Assembly: GCA_945900945.1 (NCBI GenBank)
Contig: CAMDKL010000038.1
Coordinates: 1 to 41,552 of the forward strand
Direction of reading: 5' to 3'
DNA: 41,552 nt
From: Pirellula staleyi DSM 6068
Lineage (GTDB): Bacteria > Planctomycetota > Planctomycetia > Pirellulales > Pirellulaceae
The first letter of the stretch is position 1; each line of letters begins with the position of its first letter. Below the pieces are notes generated by a model, which did no database searches, was not told the origin of the DNA, and worked only from the letters and a program-made list of their open reading frames with translations. Positions 23,394 to 32,165 of the stretch are shown piece by piece. Both the position numbers and the translations under genes were made by a program.

Positions 23394-23702
23394 TTATTGA
23401 CGTTTGTAAACGTTGTTTTTTTCGATATGAACAGTGTCGACTATGCCTATGATGACACAGTCGACGGGTAGTTTGCTCGTTTCCGGTGTGAATCGAGCGC
23501 TGCTACCTTGTGTGATGAGAACCATGTCGCCGACCCCGGCACCGAGTGTGTCAACGGCAATAAACGTTCGACCAGTGGTAACCAACTCAGCACGTTGGTT
23601 CGGCTCCAAACGAAAGGGTTCGACGACGAGCAGTTTTTGGCCGACCATCGTTTCCAACTTTTGCGTGGAGACAACCGCTCCTGTGACTTTCGCAACGAAC
23701 AT
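23394..23702 (-). CDS. BMC vertex protein, BMC-P (EutN/CcmL family)
   Basis: A 102-residue pentameric shell protein: MFVAKVTGAVVSTQKLETMV, LLVVEPFRLE, FIAVDTLGAGVGDMVLITQG and CVIIGIVDTVHIE are the expected strands and pore loop. The frame is open to 23792, overlapping the acetate kinase gene, but ATG 23702 gives the standard family start. It is the longest of the three BMC-P proteins and has the most canonical sequence. Confidence 0.93.
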   Translation of the reverse strand: MFVAKVTGAVVSTQKLETMVGQKLLVVEPFRLEPNQRAELVTTGRTFIAVDTLGAGVGDMVLITQGSSARFTPETSKLPVDCVIIGIVDTVHIEKNNVYKRQ

Positions 23703-23754
23703 AGTTCTGTCTCTTGGTAGGACTGAGCATGCAGCATAGACCGCATGCCGGTTC

Positions 23755-24942
23755 TTAACTTTGGATAGCGGCAACCGTTTGGCGGGCCACAATCAATTCT
23801 TCATTGGTAGGCACGATCCAAATTTGGACCTTGCCAAGAGAGTCGTCGATTCGACGCTCGATGAATCCACTGGCATTGCTTGTTTCGCACAAGCCAATTC
23901 CGAGATCCTCTAGCCCGTGACAGACAGCTTGGCGAATGCCTACGCCATTTTCGCCGATACCTCCTGTGAAGACGATTGCATCAGCTCCTCCGAGTGCCAT
24001 CAGCATGCCGCCCAATTGTCGTCGGATGTCTGCTATATAGACATCGAGAGCAAGTTTTGCATCGCTATTGCCTGCCTCGGAGGCCTTCTCCAGATCGCGG
24101 ACGTCGCCCGACAATCCGTTGGATAGACCCAGCAAGCCTGCTTGGCTCGAAAGCAAATGCAATAAACGCTCTAAGGTTAAACCGGTATGTTCCATCATGA
24201 GCGGCAGACTGTAGGGATCGAGGTCTCCAACACGGTTATTTTGAGGCAAGCCGGATTGAGGACTCATACCCATCGTGGTTGCCATGCTCTTGCCATCACG
24301 AATGGCGCACAGCGATGAGCTACCACCGAGATGGCAGGAAATAATCCGTGCATCCGAACGCCCGATCAATTGAGCCGTTCGCCAGCCGATGTACCGGTGC
24401 GAGGCACCATGGAATCCCCAACGTCGAATCGGTAGTGCATTGGCGATGCTCGCCGGGATGGCATAGCGTTTCCAAGCCTCAGGAATCGTTTGATGGAAAT
24501 CCGTTTCAAAGGCGGCTACCAGTGGGATATGCAATGACATGCTTGAGAGCTGTTTCATCGCGGCCATGTAAGGCGGGTTGTGTGCCGGAGCGACCGAATT
24601 CATCTCATCCATCGCATTCAATACCGTGTCATCGATCCGCTGAACACCGGACAGGCGCCCACCGTGTACCGCTTTGAAGCCGATGGCACTGATCTCGGAT
24701 GCGTTTTGCAAGCAACCATGGGTTGGGTGCGTCAGCTGAGAGATACATGCATCGACCGCTGTACCATGATTTAGAACCGACTGGGTCAATTCACCCCGAT
24801 ATTCACCGATCTCAACGAAACAGCGACTCTCGGGTGAACCAATGCGTTCGACACCGCCGCGCGCGAGCTGTCGCTCGTTGGACATATCGAACAAACGGTA
24901 CTTGAAACTGGTTGAGCCTAAATTGGCAACGAGAACCTTCAT
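23755..24942 (-). CDS. ackA: Acetate kinase-type acyl kinase of the BMC locus
   Basis: Transfers phosphate from an acyl-phosphate (acetyl- or lactoyl-phosphate) to ADP, giving ATP and the free acid. The 395-residue product has the ASKHA kinase motifs: VLVANLGSTSFKYRLFD at the start, AFETDFHQTIP, RRWGFHGASHRYIG, IISCHLGGSSSLCAI and IVFTGGIGENGVGIR. No encapsulation helix is evident, so it may act outside the shell or on its surface. Its place after the BMC-H genes and with PduL in the locus defines the ATP-yielding branch. The ATG has no close upstream overlap. Confidence 0.93.
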   Translation of the reverse strand: MKVLVANLGSTSFKYRLFDMSNERQLARGGVERIGSPESRCFVEIGEYRGELTQSVLNHGTAVDACISQLTHPTHGCLQNASEISAIGFKAVHGGRLSGVQRIDDTVLNAMDEMNSVAPAHNPPYMAAMKQLSSMSLHIPLVAAFETDFHQTIPEAWKRYAIPASIANALPIRRWGFHGASHRYIGWRTAQLIGRSDARIISCHLGGSSSLCAIRDGKSMATTMGMSPQSGLPQNNRVGDLDPYSLPLMMEHTGLTLERLLHLLSSQAGLLGLSNGLSGDVRDLEKASEAGNSDAKLALDVYIADIRRQLGGMLMALGGADAIVFTGGIGENGVGIRQAVCHGLEDLGIGLCETSNASGFIERRIDDSLGKVQIWIVPTNEELIVARQTVAAIQS

Positions 24943-24970
24943 GGCTTATCTGCTACTCCTTTGCGAACGA

Positions 24971-25240
24971 TTACTTAAAGAACGCAGCAACAAGGCCCTC
25001 GGCGGGGCGAGGGATGATGTGGCTGCTAACCAACTCACCCACTTGCGATGCCGCTGCGGCACCCGCTTCGACTGCTGCTCGTACGCTGCCGACATCTCCG
25101 CTGACCATCGTGGTCACATAGGCACCGCCGATATCGACTCGCTTGACAATCTCAACGTTAGCCGCCTTGGCCATCGCGTCAGTAGCTTCGATCAAGGCCA
25201 AGAGGCCCTTGGTTTCGATCATTCCAATTGCATTTTGCAT
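24971..25240 (-). CDS. BMC hexameric shell protein, BMC-H
   Basis: An 89-residue single-domain BMC protein (PduA/CcmK fold) that tiles the flat facets of the shell. It has [40 protein letters not shown] and [20 protein letters not shown]. The lysine and pore-loop region fit hexamers that pass small polar metabolites. It is the second of two adjacent BMC-H genes and resembles its neighbour closely in the core, suggesting duplication. Confidence 0.95.
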   Translation of the reverse strand: MQNAIGMIETKGLLALIEATDAMAKAANVEIVKRVDIGGAYVTTMVSGDVGSVRAAVEAGAAAASQVGELVSSHIIPRPAEGLVAAFFK

Positions 25241-25285
25241 GTTGCTTAAACTCGTGTTGTTGTAGGGATTTGTAGGTAGGTCCCG

Positions 25286-25332
25286 CCTGCCGGGCTGGAC
25301 GGTGTTTGGTCATCCAACCTGCCGGGCTGGAC
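25286..25332. repeat. 15-bp direct repeat between the two BMC-H genes
   Basis: The word cctgccgggctggac occurs at 25286-25300 and again at 25318-25332, with short differing sequence between. It lies in the 106-base gap between the BMC-H genes. It may be a fragment of a dispersed repeat. No secondary structure beyond this was noticed. Confidence 0.6.
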
Positions 25333-25346
25333 AATCGAATTGAACA

Positions 25347-25649
25347 CTACTCAGGCGAAGCCGCTGGTGCATTGATTTTGAGAATTTTATAGAGATCATC
25401 GTGCGGTCGAGCGATCACTTGGACGCTCATGACTTGCCCAATCCGTCCTGCTGCGGCGGCACCGGCATCGGTAGCTGCCTTGACAGCTGCGACATCGCCG
25501 CTGACGAACGCAGAAACCAATCCGCTGCCAACTTTGTCCCAGCCGAGGAACTTGACGTTCGCAGCCTTCATCATCGCGTCGACCGCTTCGATCAAGGCGA
25601 TAAAGCCTTTCGTCTCGATCATGCCGAGCGCTTCATTTACTTTTGCCAT
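25347..25649 (-). CDS. BMC hexameric shell protein, BMC-H
   Basis: A 100-residue single-domain shell protein with [40 protein letters not shown] and [18 protein letters not shown], followed by an Ala/Pro tail (INAPAASPE). ATG 25649 is preceded by ggag at the right spacing, so it is preferred over the upstream TTG, which lies inside that ribosome binding site. The tail lengthens it by about 10 residues over its neighbour. It is the first structural gene after PduL. Confidence 0.95.
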   Translation of the reverse strand: MAKVNEALGMIETKGFIALIEAVDAMMKAANVKFLGWDKVGSGLVSAFVSGDVAAVKAATDAGAAAAGRIGQVMSVQVIARPHDDLYKILKINAPAASPE

Positions 25650-25702
25650 AAAAACTTTCTCCAAAATGGAAGGAAACTAGGAAGGTAAAACATGTGGCTC
25701 AT

Positions 25703-26422
25703 TTAATGGTCATTGCATTTACAAGGTTGTTGTTTCTTGAGCTCAATCGCAAGGGCTCGATCCAAGTCGCAAGCGTTCCCCTCGTCGGTATCGATGTGCA
25801 CCTCAAGTTTGGCATGCGTGTCTTCTCGCACCAGCAGATCCTCGAACAGGACAGAACACTGATGCGACCTAACGCTCAGGGACATGAAATCACCGTTCTT
25901 AACGCCGTAAAAAGCAGTGTCGCGGGGCCCCATGTGAACATGGCGAGCGGCTCGAATCACACCTTGGGTTAGTTCAACGGCGCCCGCAGGGCCGACTAGC
26001 ACGCAACCGGGTGTGCCAGCGATATCCCCACTGTGACGAACGGGAGCGTCGATACCGAGCGAAATGGCGTCGGTATAGGCTAATTCCACTTGACTGGCTT
26101 TGCGAGTGGGGCCAAGCACACGAACATTGGGCAGCATTCTGCGACGCGGACCAACGATCATGACGGTCTCTGCGGCTGCATAGAACCCATCTTGATAGAG
26201 CCCTTTTTCCGGCGTTAGTTTTTTGCCAGGCCCAAAAAGCTTTTCAACATGCTCGTCGGTTAGATGGATATGTCGCGCGGAGATACTAACCACCAAATTC
26301 GGTTTGTGGATGCTTGCAGCAGGAGCGATATTGGTTCCACTGCTGCCGAGCGCACGCTCCACGGCCGCTCTTACCAAGGATTCAACGATTCGGGGGTCTA
26401 GGTTTTGGATAGTTGTAGTCAC
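25703..26422 (-). CDS. pduL: PduL-type phosphotransacylase with encapsulation peptide
   Basis: Converts acyl-CoA plus phosphate to acyl-phosphate and CoA, recycling CoA inside the compartment. The 239-residue protein has two copies of the PduL zinc motif, [18 protein letters not shown] (His51, His53) and [11 protein letters not shown] (His161, His163). Residues 6-27 ([18 protein letters not shown]) form an amphipathic encapsulation peptide. The start is GTG 26422, overlapping the TGA of the repressor gene in the arrangement GTGA, so the two are translationally coupled; the longer frame to 26464 would add 14 residues not expected for the family. Confidence 0.93.
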   Translation of the reverse strand: MTTTIQNLDPRIVESLVRAAVERALGSSGTNIAPAASIHKPNLVVSISARHIHLTDEHVEKLFGPGKKLTPEKGLYQDGFYAAAETVMIVGPRRRMLPNVRVLGPTRKASQVELAYTDAISLGIDAPVRHSGDIAGTPGCVLVGPAGAVELTQGVIRAARHVHMGPRDTAFYGVKNGDFMSLSVRSHQCSVLFEDLLVREDTHAKLEVHIDTDEGNACDLDRALAIELKKQQPCKCNDH

Positions 26423-27276
26423 GATGCTTTTACGTTGGTTGTAGTTTGGATTTCGGCGTGGCACTCGGATGCCTCGTCTTGTCGCGAGGCGGCCGAGCTT
26501 GCAAGGATTAGCTGGACACTGGTTTCCTCAACTTGCTTTCGCCATTTATCATTCAATTCATCATCGGCTACGAGCGTGTGGACATCCGACCATTCACACA
26601 AACGAGACAAGCTGCTTCGGCCAAATTTGGAACTGTCCGCAACAATAATCGTCCGATCAGCACACAGCATCATTGCCCGCTCGGTTTCAACCAAGAGCAT
26701 GTTGCTGTTATAAAAACCTCTTAAGTTGATGCCGGCGACGCTCAAAAAAGCCTTTTGGACGTTGAGCGACTGGAGCATTTGGTTTGCAAAATTGCCCAGC
26801 GTTACTCCGGTCCTGTGATGGAGAGCGCCACCTAGCAGAACTAAATCGACCGAGTCGCAAGATGAAAAAAGATTTGCCACAGGTAACGAATTGGTTACGA
26901 TCTGCAGCGGACGACCAATGAGTTGCCTCGCTAGCTCGTAAGTAGTGCTACCACCATCTAGCAGAAGCGTGTCATGATCGTCAATGAGACTGGCGGCGGC
27001 TTCCGCAATGGTTCGTTTTTTTTCCCATTGTCCGGGATTCTTTTTGGATTCAAACTGCTTCACGGCAGTCGTCGGCCCGGTTGAGAATACGCCCCCATGT
27101 GTCCGTTTGGCTTCGCCAGAATCCTCCAGCGCTTCGAGATCCCGGCGAATGGTGGATTCGCTAACCTCCATCGCATCCCTAAGATCCGGGATCGAAACGA
27201 AGCCATGCTCACGAATCAATTCGCGGAGTTTGACTCGTCGGACAACCGATCCGTTCAAGGGGTTGGAGGGGATCAT
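26419..27276 (-). CDS. DeoR/GlpR family transcriptional repressor of the BMC locus
   Basis: A 285-residue regulator. The N-terminal winged helix-turn-helix spans about residues 12-62 ([41 protein letters not shown]), and a DeoR-type sugar-phosphate sensing domain follows ([41 protein letters not shown]). It probably senses a phosphorylated sugar such as L-fuculose- or L-rhamnulose-1-phosphate and controls the genes behind it. ATG 27276 is chosen; TTG codons lie just upstream. It heads the BMC gene run and overlaps pduL by four bases. Two palindromes 120-155 bases upstream are candidate operators. Confidence 0.92.
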   Translation of the reverse strand: MIPSNPLNGSVVRRVKLRELIREHGFVSIPDLRDAMEVSESTIRRDLEALEDSGEAKRTHGGVFSTGPTTAVKQFESKKNPGQWEKKRTIAEAAASLIDDHDTLLLDGGSTTYELARQLIGRPLQIVTNSLPVANLFSSCDSVDLVLLGGALHHRTGVTLGNFANQMLQSLNVQKAFLSVAGINLRGFYNSNMLLVETERAMMLCADRTIIVADSSKFGRSSLSRLCEWSDVHTLVADDELNDKWRKQVEETSVQLILASSAASRQDEASECHAEIQTTTNVKAS

Positions 27277-27397
27277 GGACAACAACGGAGAATGCGAATC
27301 TCTTCCAAGGGCTGTGGAGTTTGGAAAATGGCTGAAATCGATGACCGAAAAACGTCAAGGTGAGTTCATTATGCGTCATCTTTTCCTAATTTTCAAC

Positions 27398-27431
27398 GTG
27401 ACAATGTCACTTAATGGCGAAAATTTTTCGC
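27398..27431. promoter_or_regulatory. Two adjacent palindromes, candidate operator of the BMC locus
   Basis: gtgacaatgtcac (27398-27410, 6-base arms) and gcgaaaatttttcgc (27417-27431, 7-base arms) are both perfect and lie six bases apart in the 340-base gap between the divergent deoR and membrane-protein genes. This is where a DeoR-type repressor or a CRP-like activator would be expected to bind. Promoter boxes could not be assigned with confidence. The rest of the gap (27277-27616) shows nothing else. Confidence 0.45.
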
Positions 27432-27616
27432 TTTCTGACGGTTTATCGCTTTTTTCCGCGAAATTCTGTCACGGTAGGTTTCGTCGAACCGGGCTGGTGT
27501 TTAGACCGTAAAGGCAAGTCAAGCCGCGAAATCGATGCTAGAAGAACTTTGGGATCGCGGCTATTCTATTGCTCCAATCAACCCTATTTCGCGACCCAAC
27601 CCAAACTCAAGTATCC

Positions 27617-28324
27617 ATGAGCGAAACTTATCTAACCGCCGAATCCGAAGAAGTACTCGATTCGACTAATTTTTCGGTCATGTCACTGATCGGTTTCTCC
27701 CTTGCGCTGGCAGGCATTTTTTCGCTTCAATATGTTCAGATGATGCCGGTTGCAATCCTAGGTGGAGCGTTGGGTGCAGCGGTATTGATCCTAGCCAAAA
27801 GATTTCAACTAAGTTACTTGTCTAGAACACTAGGGTTCCTTGCACTAGTGATTGCATCCACTACTGCTTCCTACAGGCAGTTCTATCATGCCGTTGAAAA
27901 CAACTACGAACTCACACAGGCATGCAAAATTTCGGAAATGTACCTTGAGAATTTATCCAAAAACGATGCGGATTCACGGGATCGTGTCTTCTTTCTCGTT
28001 GGCTTTCCACCCGAAGCGAGTGAAGCGATGCCTGGGGCTGAACCTGAATCACCAACCGTGAAAGCCATGAAACGATTGAATGAGGACCCCGCGCACAGCG
28101 ATATCCGTGGACGGAAGAATTCGCCGAAGTGGACCTTTGTCTCAGTTGAAGCAGAATACGCGGCAAAGGATGGGCATACCTACAAGCTCATTTACAAGGA
28201 CGAGGGGCAAACCAATCCTCCTTTCTATTCCGTCTTCGTTCGGAAGAACTGCTCAAAATATGACACGACAAAAAAGACGGTCAATTGGTTTATCGACAAA
28301 TTAGAAATCGCGAAAAAGTCGTAG
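27617..28324 (+). CDS. Membrane protein of unknown function
   Basis: A 235-residue protein with a hydrophilic N terminus (1-24), about two to three membrane segments between residues 28 and 90 (SLIGFSLALAGIFSL, MMPVAILGGALGAAVLILA, LGFLALVIASTTAS), and a soluble C-terminal domain of about 140 residues with no recognised motif apart from a KWTFVSVEAEYAAKDGHTYK strand region. ATG 27617 is favoured over ATG-like codons from 27569 because MSETYLTAESEE starts like planctomycete membrane proteins of this kind. It is divergent from the BMC repressor and 12 bases upstream of folK, so it may form an operon with folK. Confidence 0.75.
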   Translation: MSETYLTAESEEVLDSTNFSVMSLIGFSLALAGIFSLQYVQMMPVAILGGALGAAVLILAKRFQLSYLSRTLGFLALVIASTTASYRQFYHAVENNYELTQACKISEMYLENLSKNDADSRDRVFFLVGFPPEASEAMPGAEPESPTVKAMKRLNEDPAHSDIRGRKNSPKWTFVSVEAEYAAKDGHTYKLIYKDEGQTNPPFYSVFVRKNCSKYDTTKKTVNWFIDKLEIAKKS

Positions 28325-28336
28325 AAATGTGTACGG

Positions 28337-29233
28337 ATGCCGAGAACTCTGATCAGTCTTGGTGCTAACCTCGGAAACGTTCGTGAAACGATGCAGGCTG
28401 CAAAGCGACTGCTATCCGATTCGTTTGGTTCCTCAAATCTGGTATTGAGCCAACTGGTCCGAACGCCCCCGGTTGGCGGTCCGGATGGTCAAGGTGATTT
28501 CCTAAATGCAGTCGCAGCGATCCAAACCGATCGCTCGGTTTGGGAAGTTTGGGAAACAATCAAGCGAATTGAATCGATACTGGGACGCCAACGTCAATTG
28601 CGATGGGAAGCAAGACGCATCGACATCGACCTATTGCTGTACGACCAGCAACGTATCTGGACTCCGCATCTCAAGATTCCACATCCTCGCATGTGCATGA
28701 GGACATTTGTGATTGCCCCCGCCGTGGAAATCGTACCGCATTGGATCGACCCCATCACGCTCTGGAGCGTATCTAAGCTTCACGACCACCTAGCATGTTC
28801 ACTCTACAACAATTCCGCCATCCGCGTGATTTGCCAAGACGCATACCAACTGTCGCGATTGCAACGTGAGTTTGCAATTTCCGCAGGCCGCGAATCAGTG
28901 AACATTATTTGGTGTACGGCAAACCCATTGCATCTTGCCGAGAACGATATTATCGATAACCACCTCTCTCTGCCGGGTAGGATTTCACACAAGCTAACCA
29001 TCGCTGCGGTAGCGTCGCCTGACCCAACGACTGTGCTCTGGGAGGATTGCAGCAGGCCTTGGGTCCGTGCGTTGAACATGGACACATCCAATTCCATCGA
29101 TGCAACGGAATCGCGTTGTATCGACGGACCAAGGTACTTGATGCCTGTCGACGATGCGAAATGGGCAGTCCATGAAATCATTGCAGCAGATCAAGCAATG
29201 CAATGCGGGCTAGAAGCTGTCGGAGAATTCTAA
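28337..29233 (+). CDS. folK: FolK (HPPK) with a long C-terminal extension
   Basis: Pyrophosphorylates 6-hydroxymethyl-7,8-dihydropterin with ATP in folate synthesis. Residues 1-160 are the kinase: LISLGANLGNVRETMQAA, VRTPPVGGPDGQGDFLNAVA and the signature RWEARRIDIDLLLYD (Arg89, Arg93, Asp96, Asp98), then PHPRMCMRTFVIAPAVEI. Typical enzymes end there; this one continues for about 138 residues with AIRVICQDAYQLSRL, NIIWCTANPLHLAEN and KLTIAAVASPDPTTVLWEDC, which I do not recognise. The extension is in frame and has ordinary codon use, so it looks like a real domain. It ends four bases from the opposing gene at 29237. Confidence 0.88.
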   Translation: MPRTLISLGANLGNVRETMQAAKRLLSDSFGSSNLVLSQLVRTPPVGGPDGQGDFLNAVAAIQTDRSVWEVWETIKRIESILGRQRQLRWEARRIDIDLLLYDQQRIWTPHLKIPHPRMCMRTFVIAPAVEIVPHWIDPITLWSVSKLHDHLACSLYNNSAIRVICQDAYQLSRLQREFAISAGRESVNIIWCTANPLHLAENDIIDNHLSLPGRISHKLTIAAVASPDPTTVLWEDCSRPWVRALNMDTSNSIDATESRCIDGPRYLMPVDDAKWAVHEIIAADQAMQCGLEAVGEF

Positions 29234-29236
29234 GGG

Positions 29237-29626
29237 CTATTGATTGGTAAGTAAATCGTCCGAAATTTCTAGCCATGCTGCGAAATGCTCAGGTAGTTGG
29301 GGTGTTGCCATTGGACTACCGCGCCATCGAAGTTCAACGCGATTAATCGATTCCATCATATCGGTGATTGCCACGGTCGCCAAACCTCCAACAGCCATCC
29401 AAGGTCGCGAGTGGCCATTGATCAAAATGTGGAGGTCCGCCAGCGTGGGTTCAAGACAAAAGCGAATTACCTGACTATTGGACAGGCCTGTCGGGCGGTG
29501 AAACGACCGACAGGCGTGAATCTCTATCCGATTCGGTGCGTCCAAATCGGTGTGTGCATCGAGTTTCCAATTTGTTTTGAGCGAGATCCTGTACGGGTTA
29601 TTCACATTCCTGCTCGCGAAACTCAT
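29237..29626 (-). CDS. Hypothetical protein overlapping the dihydrouridine synthase gene
   Basis: A 129-residue frame whose ATG lies inside the last 29 bases of the upstream dus gene, in another frame. The product is soluble-looking with SFHRPTGLSNSQVIRFCLEP, LHILINGHSRPWMAVGGLAT and MESINRVELRWRG. No known motif is recognised. The overlap with dus and the tight convergence with folK argue for a real, coupled gene rather than empty space. Confidence 0.6.
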   Translation of the reverse strand: MSFASRNVNNPYRISLKTNWKLDAHTDLDAPNRIEIHACRSFHRPTGLSNSQVIRFCLEPTLADLHILINGHSRPWMAVGGLATVAITDMMESINRVELRWRGSPMATPQLPEHFAAWLEISDDLLTNQ

Positions 29627-30716
29627 GGCTAGGGAAAACGCCTGATCCGTCGACGCTATACCATCGATCGAGAGCCGCAGACCATTCTTGGAGATTCTTC
29701 ACGCGCGCAAAGCTCTCTCGAACTTCGAGTGATTGCGGATGGAGGGCGGAGTACTTGATACCAAACTTGCGCATAGGAACACCGGCTTTCTCCTGGCCGT
29801 ACAGTTCTTCTGCTAACTTAAAATGCTCTAAGATGACTTCGCGTTGGCGGAAAAGTGTGGGCGGAGGCGGCAGTGACTGCCCATGGAAGATGGCTCGACA
29901 TTGTTCAAAAATCCACGGGTTACCTATACAGCCACGGGCTACCGTTACACCGTCGATGCCAGTCTCCTGCATCATTCGCAGGCAGTCCTCGGCGGTGAAC
30001 AGATCGCCGCTTCCAAGAATGATGCGATGAGGGCCAACATGCCGTTTCACCTCTCGTAAAAACTCCCATTTGCTCGGTCCGTTATAGCGTTGTACGACAG
30101 TACGACCATGAACGGTAATGGCGTCGACGCCGTACGCAAATGCACCGTCGAGTATTTCAAAAAAACGATCGCGGCTCTCCTGAGTGTCGTCGAGCCCACG
30201 ACGCATCTTGATGGTCACCGGGATATGCGATGGAACGATATCGCGAGTCTGACGCACAATTTCCAATGCTACCTTAGGCTGGCTCAAGTGAAACCCACCT
30301 CGGCATCGGCCGAGCACTTTCTTGACTGGACAGCCGAAGTTGATATCGACGACGGCGAAGCCTGCTTCGACTAATTTTAATGCTCCCAATGCAAACTGCT
30401 CCGGTTCAGCTCCCATGAGTTGGCCAGCGACGGGCTGTTCCTCAGGAGTGTTGTGCAGGAAGTGTTGCGTCCTTTTGCGATCTTTTAGTTCTACTAGAAA
30501 TTTGTCGAGCATTACCTCGCATAGGCTATACGAAGCGCCATGCCGCCGAGCGATCACTCGCATCGGCCAGTCGCTGTAGCCGCTCAATGCAGCTTGAACA
30601 ACAGGAAAGCCAATATCCACTGCTCCGATCTTAAGCGGTCGGTACAGTGATGTTACTCCGGAGGCCTCCGGCGAATCAGAAAGAGCATTGATTGGGAGGT
30701 TGGAAACGGCGGTCAA
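29598..30716 (-). CDS. tRNA-dihydrouridine synthase (DusB-like)
   Basis: Flavoenzyme that reduces uridine to dihydrouridine in tRNA using NADPH. The 372-residue protein has QAALSGYSDWPMRVIARRHG, the catalytic Cys129 in DINFGCPVKKVLGRCRGGFH, FMN contacts Lys170 (TIKMRRG) and His203 (AITVHGRTV), and ILGSGDLFTAEDC plus GVTVARGCIGNPWIFEQC at the phosphate site. The usual GNPW motif is intact. The start is TTG at 30716; the first 25 residues are not part of the fold, so the true start may be nearby. The 3' end overlaps a small hypothetical gene. Confidence 0.9.
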   Translation of the reverse strand: MTAVSNLPINALSDSPEASGVTSLYRPLKIGAVDIGFPVVQAALSGYSDWPMRVIARRHGASYSLCEVMLDKFLVELKDRKRTQHFLHNTPEEQPVAGQLMGAEPEQFALGALKLVEAGFAVVDINFGCPVKKVLGRCRGGFHLSQPKVALEIVRQTRDIVPSHIPVTIKMRRGLDDTQESRDRFFEILDGAFAYGVDAITVHGRTVVQRYNGPSKWEFLREVKRHVGPHRIILGSGDLFTAEDCLRMMQETGIDGVTVARGCIGNPWIFEQCRAIFHGQSLPPPPTLFRQREVILEHFKLAEELYGQEKAGVPMRKFGIKYSALHPQSLEVRESFARVKNLQEWSAALDRWYSVDGSGVFPSHEFREQECE

Positions 30717-30788
30717 TTTCGGCTCAAAATGGTGAGGTGGAATAGGTAGTGTAAGGGGACTCGATCGTAGGGCATTTCGGTGGGATGA

Positions 30789-32165
30789 TCAACCCGCAAG
30801 CAGCATATCCCGGCAGACGATTGGGACGGCTTCTTCGTCGGGCAAGGCAAATACGGGGATATGGTACGCAACGAGCCTTGCTGCCGAATCTTGTTGTCCG
30901 TCCTGTTCATGCTGGTTCACAATGGCTGTCACTGCGTAACCTCGACGGCGGAGCAATCCCAATGCCAAAGCCATTGAATCGTCTACCTGCTGCACAAACA
31001 CGAGGACAGAAAGCTGACGCGACAGACGGTTTTGAGTCTCCAACAATAAGTCCCCAAACCGCAGACCATCTGTGCGTTCCAAGCGTGCCAGCGTTCGATG
31101 CACTTCCGCAAATTGCTCTGGCCCGCTTCGAGCATCGACGATAACGGGACGCAGTCGACTGCTTTTGGCATTCATCTCCACATCGGCACGAACCGAACTG
31201 CGATCGGAAAAATCTCCTTCGTGGCGAACTTGTCGAACCCGGTCTGCGGCATCGCGGCCGTTGCTGATCAATCCGAAAGGTTGATTCAATAGATACAGAG
31301 TGTGGGCCAATGAAGCGGCCATCGTGACCGCCAAATCGGTTCGGACCGGCTCATTGCGGTCGGGATTGGTTTCGCGGTGCATGTCCAGGACTAGCATCGC
31401 ACCCTGGATGCAAGTCGGCTGAAATATGCGCGTGTGCAGTTTGCCTGTTCGAGCGGTAGCTCGCCAGTGAATACGATTGAGAGAATCACCAGCGCGATAT
31501 TCACGTATTCCGACCATTTGCGTTGGGTCCTCCATCAGCCTGTCATTGACATGCAAATCTCCCATCGGACGTCGGCTAGCAATGTTCATCCCTTGCAGTG
31601 GCACTAGTTTCGGTAGCACGAGGATACAGTGAGGCTCGGAAGCGACCCGGTAGTTGCGATGCAATCCAAGTAGATCGCCGGTTTCAAGTATGGTTGGCCC
31701 CAACTGAAAGTAGCCTCTGCGAATGGCCTTAATCTGATAGGTCATTAATGCGATTTGCTTTGGACGAAAGAAATAGAGTTTGGCGGGGTATCCAGTTACC
31801 TCCAACGCGCGATTCGGTTGCGAGGTTGCTCGTTCCGACAATAGGTCTTCGACGAACAGCCACGGAATAAAGTAGCCGGTATCGTTATTGAGCCTCAAAC
31901 CAACGACAAGGCTTTCGCCGATTTTCAATTCAGAGCTGGTAACTTGCCGTTCGACCGACAAACTGTTGGCCCAATGATTTGCATAAAAGCGAGTCAATTG
32001 GAATACGATCAATAGCGAGCAAGCACCCAGCGCAAACAAATTCGCTCCGGTCAGCATTCCGATGAGCAATACCAACGCGATGACGGGTAGGATTTGAATT
32101 TTAGGAACCTTGGATTTGGGAATAATCGACACTTCTCGGCAAACACCACCACGTTTGGCTTTCAA
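30789..32165 (-). CDS. DUF58 domain membrane protein
   Basis: A 458-residue protein of the group found beside MoxR-type AAA ATPases and von Willebrand factor proteins, thought to take part in membrane or envelope assembly. Two adjacent membrane helices lie at about residues 24-61 (ILPVIALVLLIGMLTGANLF), then a beta-rich domain (VERQVTSSELKIGESLVVGL), then the DUF58 core with VGIREYRAGDSLNRIHWRAT and a VWA-like region (GAMLVLDMHRETN). The start is TTG 32165; GTG at 32129 (VSIIPKSKV) is an alternative. No MoxR gene is in the window, so its usual partner is missing here. Confidence 0.87.
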   Translation of the reverse strand: MKAKRGGVCREVSIIPKSKVPKIQILPVIALVLLIGMLTGANLFALGACSLLIVFQLTRFYANHWANSLSVERQVTSSELKIGESLVVGLRLNNDTGYFIPWLFVEDLLSERATSQPNRALEVTGYPAKLYFFRPKQIALMTYQIKAIRRGYFQLGPTILETGDLLGLHRNYRVASEPHCILVLPKLVPLQGMNIASRRPMGDLHVNDRLMEDPTQMVGIREYRAGDSLNRIHWRATARTGKLHTRIFQPTCIQGAMLVLDMHRETNPDRNEPVRTDLAVTMAASLAHTLYLLNQPFGLISNGRDAADRVRQVRHEGDFSDRSSVRADVEMNAKSSRLRPVIVDARSGPEQFAEVHRTLARLERTDGLRFGDLLLETQNRLSRQLSVLVFVQQVDDSMALALGLLRRRGYAVTAIVNQHEQDGQQDSAARLVAYHIPVFALPDEEAVPIVCRDMLLAG

